From: Gammaproteobacteria bacterium | GTDB lineage: Bacteria; Pseudomonadota; Gammaproteobacteria; Pseudomonadales; Pseudohongiellaceae | Direction: 5' to 3' | Length of the DNA: 5,814 nt | Assembly: GCA_016762975.1 (NCBI GenBank) | Contig: JAESUV010000143.1 | Span: 1,199-7,012, forward strand | The notes under the pieces: model-generated | Seen by the model: only the letters and a program-made list of their open reading frames with translations | What the model was told of the DNA's origin: nothing | The model's database searches: none | Program-made: the position numbers and the translations under genes | Shown: one piece after another, positions 1 to 5,139 of the stretch | Position numbering within the stretch: the first letter of the stretch is position 1 | Layout of the letters: every line of letters begins with the position of its first letter

Positions 1-693
1 CTGTCTGGTCAGGCACTGAAGACACCGAAAAATTTTGAAGTGCTCATCGGTACCGCCGCAGACTTTCTATTCGAACTCTGCGGGATCGAGGCTAACAAGT
101 CGCAAAAGAGCATTGTTGGCGGCTCACTGATGGGGAGTAGGCTTGAAAGTAATAAAGCCGCTATTTGTAAAACGACAAACTGCCTCATCGCGGCTAGTGA
201 AAATGAATTTTCGGCTCCAGTAGCGGAACAGGCCTGCATACGCTGTGGATTCTGTGCGGACGCCTGCCCTTCTAGGCTACTACCACAACAACTCTTAGCA
301 TTCAGCAAATCATCAAATACTGCACAGCTACTTGAACATGGCTTGCTCGACTGCATCGAATGCGGCGCCTGCGACTACGTCTGTCCTAGCCATATACCCT
401 TAGTGAGTATCTATAAAAAGAGCAAGGAACTCATTGAGAGCCGCAGCCAGAGCTTGGAGCACAGCAATTACTGGCAACAAAGATTCCAATTCCGTCAATA
501 TCGATCGAAAAAAGAGAAAGACCAGGCGCTGTCGAGAAAAACAGACGCGCCTACATTATCTGCACAAGTAACCAAGCAGACAGCTAAGCCACAAAAGGGG
601 GAAGCAGACTTTATCTCCAAAGAGCAAGCCAGCCGAGATATCGCCGCGGCGGTCGCTCGAGTCAAAGCCCGCAGAGAAGAGAAGAGCAAATGA
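1..693 (+). CDS. rnfC: Electron transport complex subunit RnfC (RsxC), C-terminal part, 5' truncated by window
   Basis: This is the last 230 codons of RnfC, the peripheral cytoplasmic subunit of the Rnf/Rsx complex that in studied systems exchanges electrons with NADH and passes them through iron-sulfur clusters. The reading frame is open from base 1, so the gene starts upstream; the GTG at 40 is internal and not a believable start. The first visible residues (PKNFEVLIGT at codons 9-18) match the RnfC region just before the ferredoxin-like domain. Two complete C-x2-C-x2-C-x3-C-P motifs follow: codons 79, 82, 85, 89 (nt 235-267) and codons 118, 121, 124, 128 (nt 352-384), each expected to supply ligands to a pair of [4Fe-4S] clusters. 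The tail is short, charged and Ala/Lys/Arg-rich, ending AAAVARVKARREEKSK, like a single copy of the Ala-Lys repeats seen at the C-terminus of enterobacterial RsxC. The stop overlaps the rnfD start as ATGA. Unlike RnfE downstream, nothing in this part looks degenerate. Confidence 0.95.
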   Translation: MSGQALKTPKNFEVLIGTAADFLFELCGIEANKSQKSIVGGSLMGSRLESNKAAICKTTNCLIAASENEFSAPVAEQACIRCGFCADACPSRLLPQQLLAFSKSSNTAQLLEHGLLDCIECGACDYVCPSHIPLVSIYKKSKELIESRSQSLEHSNYWQQRFQFRQYRSKKEKDQALSRKTDAPTLSAQVTKQTAKPQKGEADFISKEQASRDIAAAVARVKARREEKSK

Positions 694-1853
694 GCAGTCT
701 ACAAACCGGCGCCCCCTTCCAACACAGCGGTAGAAATATTGCCCAACTCATGCAAACACTGCTGTGTGCGCTGCTTCCTGGAATCCTCGCCTCACTCTGG
801 TTTTTTGGTTATGGGATTTTAATCAACATTGTCATCGCTATTACATTCGCCGTATTGGCCGAAGCGGCAATGCTGCGACTACGCAATCGAAATTGCCGCC
901 CCTATCTATCTGACAGAAGTGCTCTGGTTAGCGCTCTACTCTTCGCCATCGCCATCCCTCCCGGATCGCCTTGGTGGCTTGCGGCACTTGGAATCGTGTT
1001 TGCAATAGTGATTGCTAAGCACCTGTATGGTGGGCTTGGACAGAATCCATTCAACCCAGCGATGTGCGGCTATGCAATGTTGCTACTGGCTTTCCCTCTT
1101 CAGATGACTGGCTGGCATATCCCTAGCGAGGTAATCAACGGGCCACTGGCCGTTGATAATATGGGCCTAGTACTACTAACTACTGAGCGAGATCTGCTAA
1201 GCCCATTGAGTTGGGGCGGGTTCAAGCAGGCGCTATTACTCGCCTTCCCTTTCGCCGCATCAAGCGCCATCAACATCAGTGACTATATCGATGGACTAGC
1301 AATGGCTACTCCCCTTATCGAATTCAAGATGGCCGGCAACAGTGCGATATTGGCGGCTAGAGAATCAGGTGCCTCCCTATTTTCTCGAGAATCAAAGACG
1401 GCTTGGGAAATAATCAACATCGGTTACTTGCTAGGCGGTCTATTCTTACTCTACAAAAAGATAATTAGCTGGCACATACCGCTGGCGATCATCGCAACAG
1501 TATTCGCCCTAGCCGCTCTATTTTATGCCCCCGGCAGTGCCGCGATTTACGGCACGCCCTATCTTCATCTTTTTGGCAGCGCAACCATGATAGGCGCATT
1601 CTTCATTGCCACGGACCCAGTTAGCGCCGCCACCACACGGCCAGGCAAGCTTGTTTACGGCATCATTATCGGAGTGTCTATCTACTCGATACGGGTATGG
1701 GGCAGCTATCTCGATTCGATCGCTTTCGCTGTATTGTTTGGTAACTTCTGCGCGCCAATTCTAGATCAATATTGCCGACCACGAATCTTTGGACATAAAT
1801 TGCGCAGCAAGTCCGGCAGGTCAGGCTCAAGCGAGGCACCAGAAAAATCGTGA
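690..1853 (+). CDS. rnfD: Electron transport complex subunit RnfD (RsxD), flavin-carrying membrane protein
   Basis: A 387-residue integral membrane subunit of the Rnf complex, homologous to NqrB. Family landmarks are clear: SALVSALLFAIAIPP (77-91), the very conserved stretch GGLGQNPFNPAM (114-125), DGLAMATPL (201-209) and FFIATDPVSA (304-313). Thr207 in the ATPL motif matches the threonine that carries covalent FMN in characterised RnfD proteins. Roughly ten hydrophobic segments are visible. The ATG at 690 overlaps the rnfC stop (ATGA), and a purine-rich AGAGAAGAG lies just upstream, so the start is well supported. It is about 35 residues longer than E. coli RsxD (from memory about 352), partly through a hydrophilic tail after RPRIFGHK that is rich in Ser, Arg and Lys. 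The late motif that usually reads YPDGVAFAVL appears here as YLDSIAFAVL, so the Pro and Gly are lost. The next gene is rnfE, overlapping by 4 nt; the expected rnfG is not between them. Confidence 0.95.
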   Translation: MSSLQTGAPFQHSGRNIAQLMQTLLCALLPGILASLWFFGYGILINIVIAITFAVLAEAAMLRLRNRNCRPYLSDRSALVSALLFAIAIPPGSPWWLAALGIVFAIVIAKHLYGGLGQNPFNPAMCGYAMLLLAFPLQMTGWHIPSEVINGPLAVDNMGLVLLTTERDLLSPLSWGGFKQALLLAFPFAASSAINISDYIDGLAMATPLIEFKMAGNSAILAARESGASLFSRESKTAWEIINIGYLLGGLFLLYKKIISWHIPLAIIATVFALAALFYAPGSAAIYGTPYLHLFGSATMIGAFFIATDPVSAATTRPGKLVYGIIIGVSIYSIRVWGSYLDSIAFAVLFGNFCAPILDQYCRPRIFGHKLRSKSGRSGSSEAPEKS

Positions 1854-2569
1854 GTGAACTAAAATTACAGGCAGAAAGAAAAGGCATGGTTTGGGAGAAC
1901 AACCCAGTACTGATACAACTACTAGGCCTTAGCCCAGTATTGGCCGTATCTAGCACTCTTGCCTATGGCATTGGACTCGGTGTCGCGACATTTATTGTCT
2001 GCGTCCTTTCCTGCCTTACCGCCTCGCTATTAAAGGGGACTATTCCTCGAAAGTGGCGCCTCGTTTGGTATATGTTAATACTCGCCAGTTACACTACCGT
2101 TGTAGAAACAATAAGCCAACTTTACTTCTATCCGCTATTTTTACGACTTGGTATTTATCTACCCCTGATCTGCTGCAACGTGGCTATTTTAATTCGCATG
2201 GAGACGTTCGCCGCACAATCCCCCTGGCCGGCAGCTACGCTAGATGCTGCGAAAACCGGATGTGGATTCCTGATCGCTCTGGTTCTACTCGCAACTTGCA
2301 GGGAGTTATTGGTCAGCGGGACCCTCTTCGCGAACTGGCAACTGTTACTTCCCGCGAGTAGCGAGGCCGCCATAGCAGCAAGCAACCTAGAGAACAGCCA
2401 GTTCTTTCGATTCGCCAATACCCAGGCAGGGGTTCTCATATTATTAGGCTTGCTAGTCGCATTTTTTAATTTACTCTCACAGCGAACAAACAACTCTCTA
2501 TTGGATAATTCACAAGAACTTATTCCAGCCAAGAGAGCACGAGTTACCGGCAGGCTAAGCAAAGAATGA
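1850..2569 (+). CDS. rnfE: Divergent RnfE (RsxE) membrane subunit lacking the two cluster cysteines
   Basis: A 239-residue membrane protein of the RnfA/RnfE/NqrD/NqrE family, with about six hydrophobic segments (near 20-38, 40-62, 70-90, 98-118, 136-153 and 191-210). Identity rests on WENNPVLIQLLGLSPVLAV (15-33), LGIYLPLI (100-107), R116-M-E-T-F-A and REL..SGTLF (151-160), which line up with E. coli RsxE residue by residue. In the family, the motif LLGLCPLLAV and the motif PLIVTNC each contain a cysteine that, with its RnfA partner, binds a [2Fe-2S] cluster inside the membrane. Here the first is Ser28 (codon AGC at 1931) and the second is Val111 (GTG at 2180). Cys108 and Cys109 lie two or three residues before the second site. 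The start is GTG in a GTGA overlap with the rnfD stop, with a distant GAGG at 1833, so coupled translation is likely. The stop overlaps nth as ATGA. The frame is intact, arguing against a pseudogene. The fit to RnfE is good overall but the sequence is unusually diverged. Confidence 0.88.
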   Translation: MSELKLQAERKGMVWENNPVLIQLLGLSPVLAVSSTLAYGIGLGVATFIVCVLSCLTASLLKGTIPRKWRLVWYMLILASYTTVVETISQLYFYPLFLRLGIYLPLICCNVAILIRMETFAAQSPWPAATLDAAKTGCGFLIALVLLATCRELLVSGTLFANWQLLLPASSEAAIAASNLENSQFFRFANTQAGVLILLGLLVAFFNLLSQRTNNSLLDNSQELIPAKRARVTGRLSKE

Positions 2570-3204
2570 ACAAAGAAAAAAGAACAGAAATTTTTTCACG
2601 TCTTAGGCGTGAAAACCCAGAGCCCAAAACCGAGCTAAAATACAGCAGCACATTCGAGCTGTTGATCTCGGTAATTCTTTCAGCACAGGCGACGGATGTC
2701 AGCGTCAACAAGGCAACGATAAAACTCTATGCGGTTGCAAATACTCCCGAGAAAATATTTGCACTTGGTGTTACCGGGCTAAAAACGTATATCAAGACGA
2801 TAGGCCTGTTCAACACTAAGGCCGTCAATGTCATCAAGACCTGCGAGATGTTAGTTCAAGAACACGATTCGGTGGTGCCGGACAAAAGAGAGTTGCTAGA
2901 AGCGCTGCCCGGCGTTGGGAGAAAGACTGCAAATGTGGTACTGAACACCGCGTTTCGTCAAATCGCCATGGCCGTAGATACACACATATTCAGAATATCG
3001 AATCGTACTGGAATAGCACCAGGGAAGAACGTGTTGGAGGTGGAGCGCCGGCTGATAAAATTAGTGCCAGAGGAATTCTTGCTCGATGCTCATCATTGGC
3101 TAATATTGCACGGGCGCTACGTCTGCCTAGCACGCAAGCCCCGTTGTGGAGCCTGCGTTATCGAAGACCTCTGCGAGTTTCGCAAGAAAGTCTACGCCGA
3201 ATAA
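2566..3204 (+). CDS. nth: Endonuclease III (DNA glycosylase/AP lyase)
   Basis: A 212-residue endonuclease III, close to the family's usual 211-213. It removes oxidised pyrimidines from DNA and cleaves the resulting abasic site by beta-elimination, in base-excision repair. The helix-hairpin-helix LPGVGRKTANVVLN (114-127) carries the catalytic lysine, Lys120, and VDTHIFRISNR (137-147) carries the catalytic aspartate, Asp138. The C-terminal [4Fe-4S] loop has the full C-x6-C-x2-C-x5-C pattern at Cys187, Cys194, Cys197 and Cys203. All of these fall at the E. coli numbering. The ATG at 2566 overlaps the rnfE stop (ATGA) with only a weak upstream Shine-Dalgarno (GGCAGG-like), so it is probably translated by coupling. 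Being the last gene of an rnf operon is the normal gammaproteobacterial arrangement; no functional link to Rnf is needed. It converges on argG across 27 nt. Confidence 0.97.
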   Translation: MNKEKRTEIFSRLRRENPEPKTELKYSSTFELLISVILSAQATDVSVNKATIKLYAVANTPEKIFALGVTGLKTYIKTIGLFNTKAVNVIKTCEMLVQEHDSVVPDKRELLEALPGVGRKTANVVLNTAFRQIAMAVDTHIFRISNRTGIAPGKNVLEVERRLIKLVPEEFLLDAHHWLILHGRYVCLARKPRCGACVIEDLCEFRKKVYAE

Positions 3205-3231
3205 GCCAGCCACCTTGGCAGATATAACCGC
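3205..3231. other. Short convergent gap between nth and argG; no clear terminator
   Basis: Only 27 nt separate the stops of the two convergent genes. The only dyad is a 4-bp GCCA/TGGC with no T-tract on either side. I see no intrinsic terminator here, so transcripts probably end inside the opposing gene or by Rho. Confidence 0.5.
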
Positions 3232-4443
3232 TTACAACCGGCCTTTCTCTGCGGCGATTCTGAGTCGCAAGGCATTCAGTTTGATGAATCCTTCCGCATC
3301 GCCCTGATTGTAGGCACCTGCATCATCTTCAAAAGTCGCGACACCTTCATCGAACAGAGAATGCTGAGACTCTCTGCCAACGACCATTACGTTGCCCTTA
3401 TAAAGCTTAAGCCTTACTTTGCCGTTTACGAATTTCTGCGACTCATCGATAAGAGTCTGCAATGCGTATCGCTCTGGAGAGAACCAATAGCCGTTATAGA
3501 TTAGGGTCGCATAGCGCGGCATCAGTTCATCCTTCAGATGAGCTAACTCACGATCGAGGGTCAAGGACTCCATCGCACGGTGCCCTTTCAACATAATAGT
3601 GCCGCCGGGAGTCTCATAACAACCACGCGCCTTCATGCCCACATAGCGATTCTCAACTATGTCTGCCCTACCGATTCCGTTTGCTCCACCGACGCGATTG
3701 AGCTCTGCTAACACTTGAGCTGGAGACATCTTCTCGCCATCTATGGAGACGATATCGCCACGCTCATATTCCAGCTCGATATAAGTCGCAACATCCGGTG
3801 CCGCTTCCGGAGATACAGACCAGAGCCACATATCTTCCTCTGGCTCGTTGCCCGGGTCTTCTAATATATCGCCTTCGTAAGAGATATGAAGTAGGTTCGC
3901 ATCCATGGAATAAGGTGATTTCGTTCCACGCTTCTTCTCTACGGAGATGTTGTTATCCGCGCAATAGGTAAGCAATTTTTCACGCGAAGTCAAATCCCAG
4001 GTACGCCATGGCGCGATCACTTTAATACCTGGGCTAAGCGCATACGCGCCAAGTTCGAAGCGAACCTGATCGTTTCCTTTCCCCGTCGCTCCGTGAGAAA
4101 TAGCGTCTGCATTAGTTTCAGCAGCGATCTCTACTAATCGCTTGGCAATCAATGGGCGGGCGATGGCAGTACCTAACAAATATTCGCCTTCATACACGGC
4201 ATTTGCACGGAACATCGGATTCACATAGTCACGCACGAATTCTTCGCGTAGGTCCTCTATGTAGATTTCCTTAATGCCCATGGCTTCGGCTTTCAACCGT
4301 GCTGGCTCGACCTCTTCTCCTTGGCCGATATCGGCAGTGAACGTCACCACTTCGCAGTCATAAGTCTGCTGCAACCATTTCGCGATTACCGAGGTGTCGA
4401 GCCCCCCTGAATAAGCCAAAACTACTTTATTTATATCTGACAT
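3232..4443 (-). CDS. argG: Argininosuccinate synthase
   Basis: A 403-residue cytosolic enzyme that joins citrulline and aspartate with ATP to give argininosuccinate, the penultimate step of arginine synthesis. The N-terminal ATP-pyrophosphatase P-loop is SGGLDTS at 12-18, following VVLAY. HGATGKGNDQVRFE at 117-130 contains the conserved citrulline/aspartate-binding GKGNDQ stretch, and SPYSMDANLLH spans 176-186. The synthetase domain continues to a normal C-terminus. This is the short (~400-residue) form shared by many bacteria and eukaryotes, not the ~447-residue E. coli-type enzyme. The ATG (complement of 4441-4443) is preceded at a good distance by GGAG (CTCC on the plus strand at 4451-4454). 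The gene is monocistronic here, facing nth and divergent from pyrC. Its likely promoter and a ~140-nt structured leader lie at 4444-4600. Nothing looks damaged or transferred. Confidence 0.98.
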   Translation of the reverse strand: MSDINKVVLAYSGGLDTSVIAKWLQQTYDCEVVTFTADIGQGEEVEPARLKAEAMGIKEIYIEDLREEFVRDYVNPMFRANAVYEGEYLLGTAIARPLIAKRLVEIAAETNADAISHGATGKGNDQVRFELGAYALSPGIKVIAPWRTWDLTSREKLLTYCADNNISVEKKRGTKSPYSMDANLLHISYEGDILEDPGNEPEEDMWLWSVSPEAAPDVATYIELEYERGDIVSIDGEKMSPAQVLAELNRVGGANGIGRADIVENRYVGMKARGCYETPGGTIMLKGHRAMESLTLDRELAHLKDELMPRYATLIYNGYWFSPERYALQTLIDESQKFVNGKVRLKLYKGNVMVVGRESQHSLFDEGVATFEDDAGAYNQGDAEGFIKLNALRLRIAAEKGRL

Positions 4444-4519
4444 AACGAAACTCCAAACCCCTATACACTCTGGTTACAACCCAAAACAACTCAACTATCA
4501 AAGCACCGATTCGCGCCTT

Positions 4520-4538
4520 CAAACTGAAAGATAGTTTG
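4520..4538 (-). promoter_or_regulatory. Hairpin 2 of the argG leader
   Basis: CAAACT (4520-4525) and AGTTTG (4533-4538) form a perfect 6-bp stem with a 7-nt loop. It lies in the predicted 5' untranslated leader of argG, about 80 nt before the start codon. It could equally be a dyad protein-binding site; there is no adjacent T-tract on the argG strand to make it a terminator. Confidence 0.35.
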
Positions 4539-4543
4539 CAAAT

Positions 4544-4575
4544 GTATCAAGGCTAGAGATTGCAGGCCTTGACAC
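4544..4575 (-). promoter_or_regulatory. Hairpin 1 of the argG leader
   Basis: The arms 4544-4553 (GTATCAAGGC) and 4566-4575 (GCCTTGACAC) are inverted repeats. Read on the argG (minus) strand, the stem is 10 bp with one G-U wobble; read on the plus strand, the same position is an A-C mismatch. This mildly favours an RNA structure in the argG transcript. It starts only about 8 nt after the predicted start of transcription, so it may stabilise the 5' end or take part in regulation. Confidence 0.4.
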
Positions 4576-4589
4576 GAAAAAGGACGCGT

Positions 4590-4598
4590 ATTCTAGCA
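4590..4598 (-). promoter_or_regulatory. Probable extended -10 promoter element for argG
   Basis: On the minus strand this reads TGCTAGAAT, i.e. an extended -10 (TGn) followed by TAGAAT, then a GC-rich ACGCG discriminator. The -35 region is poor, as is common for extended -10 promoters. Transcription would start near 4583, giving a leader of about 140 nt before argG. Confidence 0.5.
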
Positions 4599-4701
4599 CC
4601 AACCACCACCGCTGATCACTACTAACACGCTAATTCGAAAATATTGAAGGCCTCTAGGGCAAATCGGCTTAAATGGTCAAACCTGAAAAATGCGCCTCGA
4701 T

Positions 4702-4717
4702 AGTGATTTCAATCACT
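4702..4717. promoter_or_regulatory. Palindrome, possible operator
   Basis: AGTGATTTCAATCACT has 7-nt arms (AGTGATT/AATCACT) around a central TC. The compact symmetry is typical of a dimeric regulator site. It lies about 105 nt upstream of the argG -10 and far upstream of pyrC. A second small dyad, AGATTT-CGA-AAATCT, is at 4725-4739. I do not recognise either as a known operator. Confidence 0.3.
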
Positions 4718-4740
4718 TAGCTTCAGATTTCGAAAATCTT

Positions 4741-4776
4741 GATCAGAAAGCTGCGGTTGCATGCACTTTTCTGGTC
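4741..4776. repeat. Imperfect hairpin, possibly a remnant of the adjacent repeat
   Basis: GATCAGAAA (4741-4749) pairs with TTTCTGGTC (4768-4776) as 9 bp with one G-T. The 18-nt loop contains TGCATGCA. It sits immediately before repeat unit 1 and is followed by TCGATGAGC, which resembles the TCGACTAAATAAGC that links unit 1 to unit 2. It may therefore be the decayed end of a third unit, but the evidence is thin. Confidence 0.3.
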
Positions 4777-4780
4777 GATG

Positions 4781-4920
4781 AGCGTTGCACAGGGATGTGC
4801 AACCATTGCCCGCAAGGGCAATGCGAGTGTGCCAAAAGCAAGTGAAATGACATTTTACGCCAGCTTTTAGCGCACGACAGTCTAAAAAGTCAGGGATGAC
4901 TTTTTAGTATCGACTAAATA
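4781..4920 (+). repeat. Structured intergenic repeat, unit 1 of 2
   Basis: This is a ~140-nt unit with four helices. (a) GTTGCAC 4784-4790 pairs with GTGCAAC 4797-4803, loop AGGGAT. (b) CATTGCCC 4804-4811 pairs with GGGCAATG 4816-4823, loop GCAA (a GNRA tetraloop). (c) A long compound stem: GTGTGC 4827-4832 with GCGCAC 4870-4875, one C·A mismatch, AAAAGC 4834-4839 with GCTTTT 4863-4868, capped by GTGAAA 4842-4847 with TTTTAC 4853-4858. (d) CTAAAAAGTC 4882-4891 pairs with GACTTTTTAG 4898-4907, loop AGGGAT. The unit ends in TCGACTAAA. The plus strand is given because it carries GGA loops; transcription is not shown. It may be a dispersed palindromic repeat, a non-coding RNA, or both. Confidence 0.8.
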
Positions 4921-5060
4921 AGCTGCACAGGGATGTGCAACCCTTGCCCATTAGAGGCAAGGCGAGTGTGGTAAAAGCAAGTGAAATGACATTTTTACGC
5001 CAGCTTTTAGCGCACGACATGCTGAAAAAGTCAGGGATGACTTTTTCAGCATCGACTAAA
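4921..5060 (+). repeat. Structured intergenic repeat, unit 2 of 2
   Basis: A direct repeat of the preceding unit, with the same helix order. (a) TGCAC 4924-4928 with GTGCA 4935-4939, loop AGGGAT. (b) CCTTGCC 4942-4948 with GGCAAGG 4956-4962. (c) GTGTGG 4966-4971 with GCGCAC 5010-5015 (one G·G mismatch), T4972-A5009, AAAAGC 4973-4978 with GCTTTT 5003-5008, capped by GTGAAA 4981-4986 with TTTTAC 4993-4998. (d) A 14-bp stem, 5019-5032 with 5039-5052, loop AGGGAT. Relative to unit 1, helix b swaps an A-T pair for C-G, and helix d carries an extra G-C pair with both arms changed together. The stretch from AAAAGC to GCGCACGACA is otherwise identical except for one T. It ends about 30 nt before the pyrC -10. 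Confidence 0.8.
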
Positions 5061-5067
5061 AAGACAA

Positions 5068-5096
5068 TTCAGCTACCTGCCTAATTCCGTTACAAT
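5068..5096 (+). promoter_or_regulatory. Probable pyrC promoter
   Basis: TACAAT at 5091-5096 is a good -10. At 17-nt spacing lies TTCAGC (5068-5073), a weak -35 matching at three positions. Transcription would start near 5103, leaving a leader of about 37 nt. The Shine-Dalgarno is weak (AGAAG, 5126-5130, 9 nt before the ATG). I do not see the PurR site or the SD-sequestering hairpin known for E. coli pyrC. Confidence 0.5.
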
Positions 5097-5139
5097 AGCC
5101 CAGCAATCTCGCTCCAAGACTACACAGAAGCACGCATCA

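Larger units (their letters stand above)
4444..5139. other. Gene-free argG-pyrC divergent intergenic region
   Basis: About 700 nt without a credible protein gene on either strand; the open frames are short and lack family signals. From left to right it holds the argG leader with two hairpins (4520-4575), the argG -10 on the minus strand (4590-4595), a stretch at 4600-4700 where I see nothing definite, two small palindromes (4702-4717 and 4725-4739), an imperfect hairpin (4741-4776), two tandem ~140-nt structured repeats (4781-5060), and the pyrC promoter and leader (about 5068-5139). Confidence 0.85.

Noticed and set aside
40..42. GTG as the start of a short RnfC-like protein
   Set aside because: The frame is open from base 1 and the residues before it (PKNFE) already match RnfC, so the gene is truncated by the window edge.
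9..356. Minus-strand open frame opposite rnfC
   Set aside because: It lies opposite a clearly coding 4Fe-4S region of rnfC and its product is low-complexity with no family motif; a shadow frame.
2053..2361. Plus-strand frame inside rnfE, considered as a possible hidden rnfG fragment
   Set aside because: It is out of frame within an intact rnfE and shows no FMN-binding (S/T)GAT motif or membrane anchor typical of RnfG.
4633..4650. ArgR (ARG box) operator upstream of argG
   Set aside because: The AT-rich stretch AATTCGAAAATATTGAA has its half-sites in the wrong orientation and spacing for TGAAT-N4-ATTCA.
4847..4872. Tiny plus-strand frame ATGACATTTTACGCC in the repeat units
   Set aside because: It gives only seven codons in unit 1 and shifts frame in unit 2 because of an extra T; conservation is of structure, not of a peptide.
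4781..5060. CRISPR array or transposon ends
   Set aside because: There are only two ~140-nt near-identical units with no short repeat/unique spacer pattern, no transposase frame and no flanking target duplication that I can see.
5019..5060. Helix d of unit 2 as an intrinsic terminator
   Set aside because: The 14-bp stem is strong, but the T-run lies inside the 3' arm and the sequence after the stem is CGACTAAAAAG, with no T-tract on the plus strand. A weak bidirectional effect remains possible.
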